In this document: positions 42,369 through 50,510 of the stretch, piece by piece
How positions within the stretch are numbered: position 1 is the first letter of the stretch
Layout of the letters: each line of letters begins with the position of its first letter
Assembly: GCA_027050975.1 (NCBI GenBank)
Contig: JALUAR010000107.1
Span: 1 to 53,923 of the forward strand
Length of the DNA stretch: 53,923 nt
Direction: 5' to 3'
Source of the DNA: Thermodesulfovibrio sp.
Lineage (GTDB): Bacteria; Nitrospirota; Thermodesulfovibrionia; Thermodesulfovibrionales; JdFR-85
Position numbers and translations under genes: made by a program
The notes under the pieces: generated by a model
Told to the model about the DNA's origin: nothing
Seen by the model: only the letters and a program-made list of their open reading frames with translations
Databases searched by the model: none

Positions 42369-44433
42369 TATTCGCTACATTGACAACAATATCTTTCATT
42401 TCATAAACAGTACCCTATCAAATCCCTTATTTGATGTTGTAATGCCTTTTGTAACCAACAATCCAGGCCTGCTTCTTCTTCCTGTTCTGGTCCTGTTTAT
42501 GGTTAAAGATAGAAGAATAGGATTGTATGCAATTGTCGTCTCCCTCTTTGCCCTTGCCACTTCGGACGCCATGGCCAACAGTCTAAAGCATATCATCCAG
42601 AGACCGAGACCTTTTATGGTTCTTCAGGATGTTATCACCCTTGTGGGCAGAGGTAAGTCATTTTCAATGCCTTCTGCCCATGCAGCAAATATCACCTCTG
42701 TGGTAACCGTTTTTATTTACTTGATCGGAAGGCTCGGGCGTACAAAGCTGGGAAAGGCTGCCATTGTTTATCTGTTAGCTGTCGCCGTTACAGTCTCCTT
42801 TTCGAGGATCTATGTAGGGGTGCACTATCCCACAGATGTTTTTGCGGGAATGCTTCTCGGACTTTTCTCTGGAGTTGCTATGATAACCATAGCAGGCTGG
42901 ACAGGCAGTGCATTCAGACAAAAGAGGTATGGGAGGTTGCTCTTTCTGCTCCTCGTCATTTTGAGTCTTTTCAGGCTTTATTACATACAGACAGGCCCCC
43001 TTGATCTAAGTCCTGACGAGGCACAGTACTGGGACTGGTCCAGAAGGCTGGATCTGAGCTATTACTCCAAAGGCCCTGCCATAGCCTATCTCATAAAGGC
43101 AGGCACCCTACTGTTGGGTGACACTGAACTTGGTGTGAGACTACCTGCGGTTGTTTTGAGCCTTTTAAGCAGCATCGTGCTGTTTTATCTTACAAGGTCC
43201 ATACTTAACAGGCATTCGGAGCCGGGCTCTCGCATGCCTGATACAGCAGCGTTTGTGGTGGCGTCATTGCTACAGATTATTCCTATTTTTGCTACCTATG
43301 GTGTTGTAATGACAATAGATTCACCCTTTATCTTCTTCTGGGCACTTTCGCTCTATCTTTTCTGGCATTGTCAGAAGGATTGGCCTCTGAGACAGTCCGG
43401 TCTTTTCGTATGGATACTTTTAGGAATAGCTGTTGGCTGTGGAGTGCTAACCAAGTATACAATGGCATTCTTCTATCTCTCTGCCTTTCTGTATCTCCTT
43501 ACTGACCGGGAAAGGAGGGGCATTCTTCTTGGTCCCGGTCCATGGATGGCCCTGTTTGTGAGCCTTATTGTTTCCTCACCAATTATCATCTGGAATGCAG
43601 AGCATAACTGGGTAACCTTTTTGCACACCGCAGGACAGGCCCATCTTCAGGATGGCCTCAGGCTCAGGCCGGACAGATTTATTGAATTTATCCTATCTCA
43701 GCTGGGAGTAATTACCCCTGTGATAATGGTGTTTATGATTGTTGCACTGATGAAATTTCGTAAGGGTGAGGCTGACAGAAGATTTCTGTTCTGGTTTGCT
43801 GCCCCCACTGTCCTGTTCTTCCTGCTGAAGAGTCTCCAGGGTAAGGTTCAGGCCAACTGGGCCCTGCCGGGATATATTTCAGCAGTAGTGGCCATGGGGA
43901 TTTATGTTGTTCAAAGGTGGCCTTATTACAGAAAGTTGATAAAGCTTATCTTCATAGCTGGTACTGTTATGGCCTTCTTGGTTACGGCCGTTGCCCATTA
44001 TCCGGGGATTTTGAAGCTTCCTCCCAAGCAGGATCCCTCATCAAGACTCAGGGGCTGGGAGCCTCTGGGTGAAGAGGTAAGCAGGCTCATGAGGAAGATG
44101 GACAAGCCACTCTTTATATTTTCCAACAGGTATCAGGTGACTGCAGAACTGGCATTTTATGTGGAGGGCCAACCGGTAACCTATTGTGTGAATCTTGGCA
44201 GGAGGATGAATCAATACGATCTCTGGCCGGGGTTTCACTCCTTTAAGGGATACAATGCCATTTTCGTAAGATGGGGAGACAAAAAATTTCCTGACGAGCT
44301 GAAGAGCCGTTTTGACAGATATGAAAAGAGGCTCCTGACGGTGAAAGAAAACGGAAGGGTTTTAAGAAAGTATTCCATATTTCTCTGTTATAACTTTAAG
44401 GGAATGCAGAGACGGCTGCCTGATAGATACTGA
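42361..44433 (+). CDS. PAP2 phosphatase fused to a GT39/ArnT-type glycosyltransferase
   Basis: The protein has 690 residues. Residues 1-180 form a PAP2 lipid phosphatase with KHIIQRPRP (76-84), PSAH (104-107) and SRIYVGVHYPTD (148-159). From about 190 a GT39/PMT-like membrane glycosyltransferase begins, with the acidic DE in LSPDEAQYW (219-220), about ten helices and a soluble C-terminus. It probably uses a polyprenyl-phosphate sugar and removes phosphate from the lipid in the same protein. It overlaps the receiver gene by 8 bp. Confidence 0.85.
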   Translation: MIDIRYIDNNIFHFINSTLSNPLFDVVMPFVTNNPGLLLLPVLVLFMVKDRRIGLYAIVVSLFALATSDAMANSLKHIIQRPRPFMVLQDVITLVGRGKSFSMPSAHAANITSVVTVFIYLIGRLGRTKLGKAAIVYLLAVAVTVSFSRIYVGVHYPTDVFAGMLLGLFSGVAMITIAGWTGSAFRQKRYGRLLFLLLVILSLFRLYYIQTGPLDLSPDEAQYWDWSRRLDLSYYSKGPAIAYLIKAGTLLLGDTELGVRLPAVVLSLLSSIVLFYLTRSILNRHSEPGSRMPDTAAFVVASLLQIIPIFATYGVVMTIDSPFIFFWALSLYLFWHCQKDWPLRQSGLFVWILLGIAVGCGVLTKYTMAFFYLSAFLYLLTDRERRGILLGPGPWMALFVSLIVSSPIIIWNAEHNWVTFLHTAGQAHLQDGLRLRPDRFIEFILSQLGVITPVIMVFMIVALMKFRKGEADRRFLFWFAAPTVLFFLLKSLQGKVQANWALPGYISAVVAMGIYVVQRWPYYRKLIKLIFIAGTVMAFLVTAVAHYPGILKLPPKQDPSSRLRGWEPLGEEVSRLMRKMDKPLFIFSNRYQVTAELAFYVEGQPVTYCVNLGRRMNQYDLWPGFHSFKGYNAIFVRWGDKKFPDELKSRFDRYEKRLLTVKENGRVLRKYSIFLCYNFKGMQRRLPDRY

Positions 44434-44447
44434 TAAGGTTCTATCCG

Positions 44448-44972
44448 CTAATATTCGATTCCCTCCCTGGCTGATAATCCCTCCTTGTGGGGATGCTTTA
44501 TTGCTTTCATATATGTTACGTAATCTGCTCTTGCTATCATCTCCTCTGTTGCTCCCCGTCCTGTCAGCACCAACTCTGTCTCCTCCGGAAATCTGTCAAT
44601 GAATTCAAGTGCATACTCCTCAGGAAGTATTTTACTCCTGACAAGGTTGTTGAATTCATCAATAATAATCATGTCATACCTGTTTGCAACAGAAAGGATC
44701 TCATTAAGTCTTTTGATTGCCATCTCCCGCATCTGTTTTACATCTATATCAGGATAAAAGAGAGGAGACTTAATCTCTTTGAAGATCCGGACATCAACGG
44801 ATAATTCTTTCAGCAACGCTGTCTCTCCGCCATTGTGCTCTGATTTCATAAACTGGGCGAAGAGCACCTTTAACTGTCTGCTTTTTGCCCTCACGGCAAG
44901 CCCCACAGCTGCCGTTGTTTTGCCTTTACCTTCGCCTGTATATACGTGGATGAATCTTTTCATCTGCTCCAT
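44448..44972 (-). CDS. cobO: Corrinoid adenosyltransferase (CobO/CobA)
   Basis: The protein has 174 residues. The P-loop TGEGKGKTTAAVGLAVRA, ADYVTYMKAIKHPHKEG and the metal-site DEFNNLV are those of cob(I)alamin/corrinoid adenosyltransferase of the CobA/BtuR family. It adds the adenosyl ligand in cobalamin synthesis or salvage. An alternative start at MKRF is 9 bp downstream. It converges with the GT39 gene. Confidence 0.93.
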   Translation of the reverse strand: MEQMKRFIHVYTGEGKGKTTAAVGLAVRAKSRQLKVLFAQFMKSEHNGGETALLKELSVDVRIFKEIKSPLFYPDIDVKQMREMAIKRLNEILSVANRYDMIIIDEFNNLVRSKILPEEYALEFIDRFPEETELVLTGRGATEEMIARADYVTYMKAIKHPHKEGLSAREGIEY

Positions 44973-45156
44973 TGCTTAAACATTTTACCTGAATGCCTCG
45001 ACTCCAGACTAATTAATCATACCAGAATTACCCATGTTCTTCAAAGACAAACCAGTAGAGTATCAAAATTGTACTTTGTAGTGGGAATTTTTAGTATCCC
45101 GTTGTGTTGTACAGTTCTTCACAATACAATGAATGCTCAAAAATAAAAAGTTGTTG

Positions 45157-45162
45157 TATAAT
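45157..45162 (+). promoter_or_regulatory. -10 element before the AIM24-family gene
   Basis: TATAAT 47 bp before the start codon. The -35 match is poor. The remaining 238 bp between cobO and this gene is AT-rich with no other feature seen. Confidence 0.4.
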
Positions 45163-45209
45163 GAACCAATAAAATTAATAATTAATATCCGACAGGGAGG
45201 TTTTTGTTT

Positions 45210-45953
45210 ATGGCAGATGTGATTGAGTATAAAATTCACGGCAATGACATGCAGGTTGTGGAGATAATACTTGATCCGGGAGAGGCTGTGAGAGCAGAAG
45301 CAGGAGCTATGATGTTTATGGAAGATGGCATAGAGATGCAAACATCAACAGGCGGAGGACTTCTTAAGGGTTTGAAGAGGATGGTAACCGGAGAGAGCTT
45401 CTTTATAACCTCCTTCCAGAACAGCGGAAGCGGTAAGAAGAGCGTGGCCTTTGGAGCCCCTTATCCTGGAAAGATTATTCCAATTGATCTCAGCAGGGAA
45501 GGTGGCACATTTTTGTGTCAGAAGGATGCCTTTCTTTGTGCTGCCCAGGGCATTGAGATAGAGGTTGCCTTTACAAAAAGATTCGGAGCCGGCCTGTTCG
45601 GTGGCGAGGGATTTATTCTGCAGAAGTTAGTAGGAGATGGGCTTGCCTTCGTCCATGCTGGTGGAGCAATCATTGAAAGGGAACTTTCTGAAGGAGAAAC
45701 ACTAAAGGTAGATACAGGATGTCTGGTTGCCTTAGCGCCTACTGTGGATTATGACATTCAGTTCGTCGGAGGCTTCAAAAATGCCCTCTTCGGAGGAGAG
45801 GGGCTCTTTCTTGCCAGGCTGACCGGTCCGGGAAAGGTATTTCTTCAGGGATTACCGTTTTCCAGGCTTGCTGACAGGATTGCTGCTGCAGCCGGCACTG
45901 ACAGAGGCGAAGAAAGAGGAGGCCTGGTAGGCCGCATAATAGGTGGCGATTAA
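45210..45953 (+). CDS. TIGR00266/AIM24-family protein
   Basis: The protein has 247 residues. Glycine-rich beta repeats (GGGLLKGLKRMVTGESFF, GGEGFILQKLVGDGLAF, GGEGLFLARLTGPGKVFLQ) match the AIM24 / TIGR00266 fold, with a C-terminal arginine/glycine stretch. Function is unclear; yeast Aim24 acts in mitochondrial membrane organisation. AGGGAGG lies 9 bp before ATG 45210, so the TTG 6 bp upstream is not used. Confidence 0.86.
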   Translation: MADVIEYKIHGNDMQVVEIILDPGEAVRAEAGAMMFMEDGIEMQTSTGGGLLKGLKRMVTGESFFITSFQNSGSGKKSVAFGAPYPGKIIPIDLSREGGTFLCQKDAFLCAAQGIEIEVAFTKRFGAGLFGGEGFILQKLVGDGLAFVHAGGAIIERELSEGETLKVDTGCLVALAPTVDYDIQFVGGFKNALFGGEGLFLARLTGPGKVFLQGLPFSRLADRIAAAAGTDRGEERGGLVGRIIGGD

Positions 45954-46031
45954 TCCAGAACAGGATACAGTAAAAAATGTGGAGGATATTCAATCGATAA
46001 CGTACAATATTTTTCGCATATTTATGAGTTA

Positions 46032-46086
46032 TGGTGACCTCGAATCTGGAAAGATAGTCTATTGGAAAAAACAGCTGAGGTCACCA
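46032..46086. repeat. Inverted repeat in the gap after the AIM24 gene
   Basis: The 10-bp perfect arms TGGTGACCTC (46032-46041) and GAGGTCACCA (46077-46086) are separated by 35 bp. A 61-codon open frame overlaps it but has no family resemblance or ribosome binding site. It may be an RNA structure or relic. Confidence 0.35.
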
Positions 46087-46159
46087 GAGAAGTGTGCGAA
46101 GAATTCTTACTGTATCTTTATGATATAAAGTTGGTTTAGTCACGAATTGCCACGCTCTT

Positions 46160-46672
46160 TCACGGTTGCTCGCTTTCCTTCTGTTTGATTAACTGTCTGA
46201 TCTTATTGAGTGTATCCTGATAAGCAGCATTTTCAGGATTCATTTTGACGGCTTTCTCTGCCAGTGCCTCTGCCTCTGAAAGCCTCTTTCCAAGCGTATA
46301 ATACAACCATGCAAGATTATTAAGAAGGGCCGGGTTTTCCGGAATCCTTCTCAATGCCTTTCTGTAGTTAGACTCGGCACAGTTATAATCTCCCATCTTA
46401 AAACAGGCATTACCCATATAAAAGTACCCTATGGGAAGCTCTTTCGAGGCGATTCTGTACTCTCTCAATGCCTCCTTGTATTTTTCTTTTTTCTCGTAAA
46501 CAACGCCCAGGTTGATATGTTCTTCAGGAGTAAGGGGATCTTCATATACCACTATTTTGGGCATGGAGCAGGACAGCAGAAATACGGAGATGACCACCAG
46601 GGCGATTCTCTTAAGGTAAAAGAAGCATTCCCCAATAATCGGTTCTTTTCCATATACTGATGAGTTTTTCAT
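46160..46672 (-). CDS. TPR lipoprotein (C-terminal half of a PA2778-type protein)
   Basis: The protein has about 170 residues depending on start. The lipobox is FLLSC, followed by HINLGVVYEKKEKYKEALREYRIASKELP and two or three more TPR units (GYFYMGNACFKMGDYNCAESNYRKAL, NPALLNNLAWLYYTLGK). In Pseudomonas PA2778 a C39 peptidase and this TPR region are one protein; here they are separate and each has a lipobox. The start is unclear: ATG 46672 lies inside the peptidase gene, and no SD-linked ATG exists nearer. Stop 46160 is firm. Confidence 0.65.
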   Translation of the reverse strand: MKNSSVYGKEPIIGECFFYLKRIALVVISVFLLSCSMPKIVVYEDPLTPEEHINLGVVYEKKEKYKEALREYRIASKELPIGYFYMGNACFKMGDYNCAESNYRKALRRIPENPALLNNLAWLYYTLGKRLSEAEALAEKAVKMNPENAAYQDTLNKIRQLIKQKESEQP

Positions 46673-47162
46673 AAGAAAAGAAGGCACCCTTTTCGGTTTC
46701 CGAATGTGCGTAAATACCGTTTTTATCATATCCGATAACAACCATGAAATGGTTTTTCTGTATGAAGCCCACACCAAGATCAACCATAATTATAACAGGA
46801 TGTCCTGCATGAATGTGTCTTATCAGTTCTTGTATACCGCTACTTAGAAGTGTAGTTTTAAAGCCCTGCTTTTTGGCATACAGGTAGAGATCAATGCTCA
46901 GGGTGCCGCGGTGCTTGTAGGAAAAGATCTCACTGGCTATCTCTTCGGGAGTGATATCTTTTCCCCAGTAATTAACCACCGCAGCCAACGAAGCCGGACC
47001 ACACTGGTATCTTGACTGGGCAAAAAAGGGAACATCCAGTATCCTTTTATCTGATACGTGAGGAAGGGAGACAGGGTATGGACTGTCCCCCTTCTGCAAA
47101 CCGGTACATGCAGAAAGTATGATGAGTATGAATAAAAGTAAGAACCTATTGATCAACGACAA
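46611..47162 (-). CDS. C39-family cysteine peptidase lipoprotein (PA2778-like N-terminal half)
   Basis: The protein has 183 residues. Signal with lipobox ILSAC (Cys 19), then the papain-like C39 core: Cys in YQCGPASLAAVVNYWG, GTLSIDLYLYAKKQGF, HPVIIMVDLG and the catalytic His in NHFMVVIGYDKNGIYAHS. It is probably a periplasmic or outer-membrane peptidase. It overlaps the PA2779-like gene by 17 bp. The fold matches the double-glycine peptidase of ABC exporters but no exporter is present. Confidence 0.82.
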   Translation of the reverse strand: MSLINRFLLLFILIILSACTGLQKGDSPYPVSLPHVSDKRILDVPFFAQSRYQCGPASLAAVVNYWGKDITPEEIASEIFSYKHRGTLSIDLYLYAKKQGFKTTLLSSGIQELIRHIHAGHPVIIMVDLGVGFIQKNHFMVVIGYDKNGIYAHSETEKGAFFSYEKLISIWKRTDYWGMLLLP

Positions 47163-47538
47163 TTATCCTGTGCCCCGTAAGCTGCAGTAGCAGCACAACA
47201 AGTATTGCTATTACAAGGAGGGTGACGATTACTCCAAGCCCGCTGTCACCTGCGACCCTTACCTGGTCCACTGACATGGCAAACTGGTGAAGCTCCTCGT
47301 CACTGAGGGAGTTGAGTCTCTGTTTGATCTCTTCGGGCTGATATCCGAGGGCCTTTAATCTGCCCGTTACCACCTCGGATTCTAAAAATCTCTGCAGCTT
47401 CTGCATATCAACCTGACGCTGGGAGATATTAATCAGTTCGGAATCGACCATAGAGGCATCCAGTCCTGAAACAGCTGATATAAATGCCATTGTGAAAACC
47501 AGATAGCAGGCAATCTGTTTGAAAAAGGGAATTCTCAC
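47146..47538 (-). CDS. PA2779-family membrane protein
   Basis: The protein has 130 residues. A signal peptide (about 1-25), a helical middle with VDMQKLQRFLESEVVTGRLKALGYQPEEIKQRLNSLSDEELHQFA, and a C-terminal membrane helix (about 103-120) ending in a short basic tail. It matches PA2779-family proteins, whose genes occur beside PA2778-type peptidases. Function unknown. It overlaps gspD by 4 bp. Confidence 0.8.
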   Translation of the reverse strand: MRIPFFKQIACYLVFTMAFISAVSGLDASMVDSELINISQRQVDMQKLQRFLESEVVTGRLKALGYQPEEIKQRLNSLSDEELHQFAMSVDQVRVAGDSGLGVIVTLLVIAILVVLLLQLTGHRIIVVDQ

Positions 47539-49469
47539 GGCTCCTTCACCTCCTTTCCTGAATCAAACTTTTGGTTCCTCTGTATCTGTTCCTTAATCAC
47601 CTTTACCCTGTCCTGGAATTGTTTCGTTATCATGTCAGCCTCCTCCTCTCCTGAGATCACATATGGAGTAACCATAAGCAGGAGTTCTGTCTTTGAGTTT
47701 GTATCTGTTGTGGTACTGAATAGACCACCTATGATGGGGATATCACTTAAAATGGGTATCCCCGTTCTGCTTCTGCTCTTTTTGTTTGAGATAAGGCCTC
47801 CTATGATCAGGGTATGCCCTGACTGGACGATCGCCGTTGTCTGAGCCGTACGCTTGATGAACTTGGGGAAATCCTGGCCTGCAACCTTTTCAGAGCCTCC
47901 CGGGCTACTGAACTCCTGTTTTATTTTAAGGGTTACCTTGTTCTTTTCGCTTATGTGGGGAGTTACATTCAGTATTATTCCTGCTGTTCTGTACTGGATC
48001 TGTCCCGTTGAGACAAGTGTTGTTGCACCGGTGCCAGTGGCTGGCTGCTGGGTAAGCCCTGTTGCTATGGGGATATCATCACCTATTTCGATGGATGCCT
48101 CTTTGTTGTCAACAGCCAGTATGTGAGGGCTTGCCAGCACATTAAGATGACCTTTGGATGCAGCAAGTGACAGCAGGGTGGTGAACTTGTTAGGGTCCAA
48201 TATGTTGACGAAGGCACCTGATGATACGATCGGTGAGAAGGTAAACTCCGTTATCTGGCCTGAATCGTTTACACCGCTCAGGTAATTGCCGGGAGAATTT
48301 GTGAATCCACCCACACCTTTTACATTTCCGGAAGAGCCTTTCAAAAGCCACTCGATTCCGTATCTTGTGGTGGAGTCCAGGGTTACCTCTGCTATGAGAA
48401 CCTCAATGAGTACCTGTTTTGGGGGGATGTCAAGTTTTTTGAGTGTCTCAAGAATTGCGAGATAGTCTCCTGGACTGGCTTTGATAATAATTGCATTTAT
48501 ATCGTCATAGGCTGTTATGCTGATCTCTCCTCTGACCTCACCGGGAAGGCCGCCCACAATAGTTGGGGTAGGAGTGACAGGCTGTTTTGTTCTTCTTGTT
48601 GTTGGCAATGGTCTTCGCACCGTAGGTTGTCTCTTCTTTGCCCTGTCTTTGACATAGATGTTTTTAAGAATCTCAGCCAGCTTTTTTGCCTCTCCGTTTT
48701 CAACATAGTAGACGAAGGTCTTTATGTTTTCGCGATCTGAAGGTGGTATGTCAATGGCCTTCAGAATCTTCATAATCTTCACCAGAGCAAGGGGGCGTGC
48801 AGTTATAATGATAAGGTTGGTGGGTTCGTAAACAATGATGTCAGAGCCTCTTGGCATGAGACCTCTAAGGATATTTGCGGCGTCAGATGCCTTAACGTAA
48901 GAGAGAGGGACAATCTGGGTGATAAATGACGAATCTACCACCATCTCAACCTCTTTTCCGCTCTGCACCTCCAGATTCTGCTGCTTTGCCATGTTTATGG
49001 GAACAATCCTGTACAGCGGACCATCCTTTATAGCAGTAAGTCCGTTCAGTTCAAGGATGCTCTGGAATATTCTGAAGAGGTCCTTAAGCGGAAACTTTCG
49101 GTACGTCTGAATTGTTACCTTGCCCGAGATGCCGGGTGAAATGACGTAATTGATTCCCAGGAGTTCGCTTATTGTTGATATTACTGTCTCTATGTCCGCT
49201 CCGTCGAAGTTAAGAACAATGTATCTCTGGTCTGCATCGTTTTCAACGCGGATCGGCTCTTTGGGTTTGGCGAGCGTTTCCACGCGCTTTGGCCTTTCAA
49301 CCACCTCCTTATTAATCTCGGGAAGAACGATTTTTTCCTCCTCCGCCTTTTTTTCAGGAGGAGGCACAGTCTCTAGCTGAGGTCTAACCTCTTTGGTTGA
49401 GGTGCACGATATGAGGAAAAACAGGAAAAGAACAGAAAACAGAGCAGTGATTCTTTTCGGTATCTTCAT
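47535..49469 (-). CDS. gspD: Type II secretion secretin GspD (lipoprotein)
   Basis: The protein has 644 residues. The signal ends in a lipobox (FLISC, Cys 22). After a Pro/Glu/Lys-rich linker come the N1-N3 domains (YIVLNFDGADIETVISTISELLGINYVISPGISGKVTI, two secretin_N repeats) and the C-terminal secretin (VLASPHILAVDNKEASIEIGDDIPI, TTAIVQSGHTLIIGGLI, SDIPIIGGLFSTTTDT). It forms the outer-membrane ring. A lipid anchor would let it pilot itself, as with HxcQ. It is followed by GspC. Confidence 0.93.
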   Translation of the reverse strand: MKIPKRITALFSVLFLFFLISCTSTKEVRPQLETVPPPEKKAEEEKIVLPEINKEVVERPKRVETLAKPKEPIRVENDADQRYIVLNFDGADIETVISTISELLGINYVISPGISGKVTIQTYRKFPLKDLFRIFQSILELNGLTAIKDGPLYRIVPINMAKQQNLEVQSGKEVEMVVDSSFITQIVPLSYVKASDAANILRGLMPRGSDIIVYEPTNLIIITARPLALVKIMKILKAIDIPPSDRENIKTFVYYVENGEAKKLAEILKNIYVKDRAKKRQPTVRRPLPTTRRTKQPVTPTPTIVGGLPGEVRGEISITAYDDINAIIIKASPGDYLAILETLKKLDIPPKQVLIEVLIAEVTLDSTTRYGIEWLLKGSSGNVKGVGGFTNSPGNYLSGVNDSGQITEFTFSPIVSSGAFVNILDPNKFTTLLSLAASKGHLNVLASPHILAVDNKEASIEIGDDIPIATGLTQQPATGTGATTLVSTGQIQYRTAGIILNVTPHISEKNKVTLKIKQEFSSPGGSEKVAGQDFPKFIKRTAQTTAIVQSGHTLIIGGLISNKKSRSRTGIPILSDIPIIGGLFSTTTDTNSKTELLLMVTPYVISGEEEADMITKQFQDRVKVIKEQIQRNQKFDSGKEVKEP

Positions 49470-49482
49470 GACTTACCTCTTT

Positions 49483-49971
49483 TTATTCTGTATTTTTCAT
49501 GTTTTTTAGAGTTAGGACGAACTCCTCATCTTTCCATCTTATTTTAACTGTCCGATCGTTGATTTCTATAATCTCGGAGTCATCGATTCTTTCACCAACT
49601 CTAAGGCCCACAGGCTTTTCACCCTCTCTTTTAATGTATGCGATATATTCATTGTACTGGTTTAGTACCACTCCGATAAGTTTCAGATTAGGCCTAATCG
49701 GTGAATCCTCTGTCTCTTCCGATGTTTCACTTTCTTGTACTGGAGAAAAACTTCTGTCAGGACTGAAAATGTTCTTTTCAAGTATTTCCATATCCCAGGT
49801 TATCTTATCTGCCGCCGCCTTATCATTTGTACTGATAACTTTCTGTATCTTTTCCTTTGGAGAATTCAGGGGCTTTGTTTCCTGATATTTTATTACATTC
49901 TGATAAAAATTTATAAGAGATAATATGAAAACAACGAATATGCCTACAGATATAACAGCACGGACGATCAT
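49483..49971 (-). CDS. gspC: GspC/PilP-like inner-membrane clamp protein
   Basis: The protein has 162 residues. One N-terminal helix (about 5-22), a linker and a homology-region-like domain (LKLIGVVLNQYNEYIAYIKREGEKPVGLRVGERIDDSEIIEINDRTVKIRW). It would link the inner-membrane assembly to the secretin. It lacks a PDZ domain. It overlaps gspM by 4 bp. Confidence 0.78.
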   Translation of the reverse strand: MIVRAVISVGIFVVFILSLINFYQNVIKYQETKPLNSPKEKIQKVISTNDKAAADKITWDMEILEKNIFSPDRSFSPVQESETSEETEDSPIRPNLKLIGVVLNQYNEYIAYIKREGEKPVGLRVGERIDDSEIIEINDRTVKIRWKDEEFVLTLKNMKNTE

Positions 49972-50510
49972 TTCTCACTCCTCTTTTTCATATATCCGAC
50001 AAAGCTTCCCCTTAGTCTGAGGTTGTAAGGATTCCTGATGTTTATAACTCTGACATTTATTGATTCAATAGTCAGGATATAGGGAGCGTTGACAACATTT
50101 TTCAGGAACTCTGTAATCTCTTTTATGTTTCCTGTGACAGTGATCTGTACGGGCAGCCCCACATAATAGCTGTAATCTATCTTATCCAGAGGTCTCATTG
50201 ATGTTACCTGCAGGGATGACTCGTCGGCATATTTCCTGATTATCTCCTGAATAGATACAAGAGCTATCGACTCGCTTCTTGCCGAGATCAGCCCCTTCTG
50301 TATCTCTGACAGGCGTTGCTCTGTGCTGGAAAGTTCCTTTTTGATCTCTTCGGTTCTTTTTGTCAAGGCAATGTATTTCTGGAGTTTTCTTGTCTTAATG
50401 AACAACTCTTCCTTTATTTCAGGCTGTTTTTGCTGGAGAGGCTGTAAATAAAAAAACTCCAGAGCCACCAATATCAGAAATGCTATGAGTATTGTTATCC
50501 TTCTTTCCAT
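49968..50510 (-). CDS. gspM: GspM/PilO-like protein
   Basis: The protein has 180 residues. One N-terminal helix (about 6-20), a coiled coil (about 24-78, ending LSEIQKGLISA) and a ferredoxin-like fold (VQITVTGNIKEITEFLKNVVNAPYILTIESINVRVI). This is the PilO/GspM plan. Its GspL partner overlaps it by 16 bp. Confidence 0.78.
   Translation of the reverse strand: MERRITILIAFLILVALEFFYLQPLQQKQPEIKEELFIKTRKLQKYIALTKRTEEIKKELSSTEQRLSEIQKGLISARSESIALVSIQEIIRKYADESSLQVTSMRPLDKIDYSYYVGLPVQITVTGNIKEITEFLKNVVNAPYILTIESINVRVINIRNPYNLRLRGSFVGYMKKRSEK

Noticed and set aside
45943..46128. Small 61-codon open frame overlapping the end of the AIM24-family gene
   Set aside because: It has no ribosome binding site or family likeness and covers an inverted repeat; left as a non-coding region.
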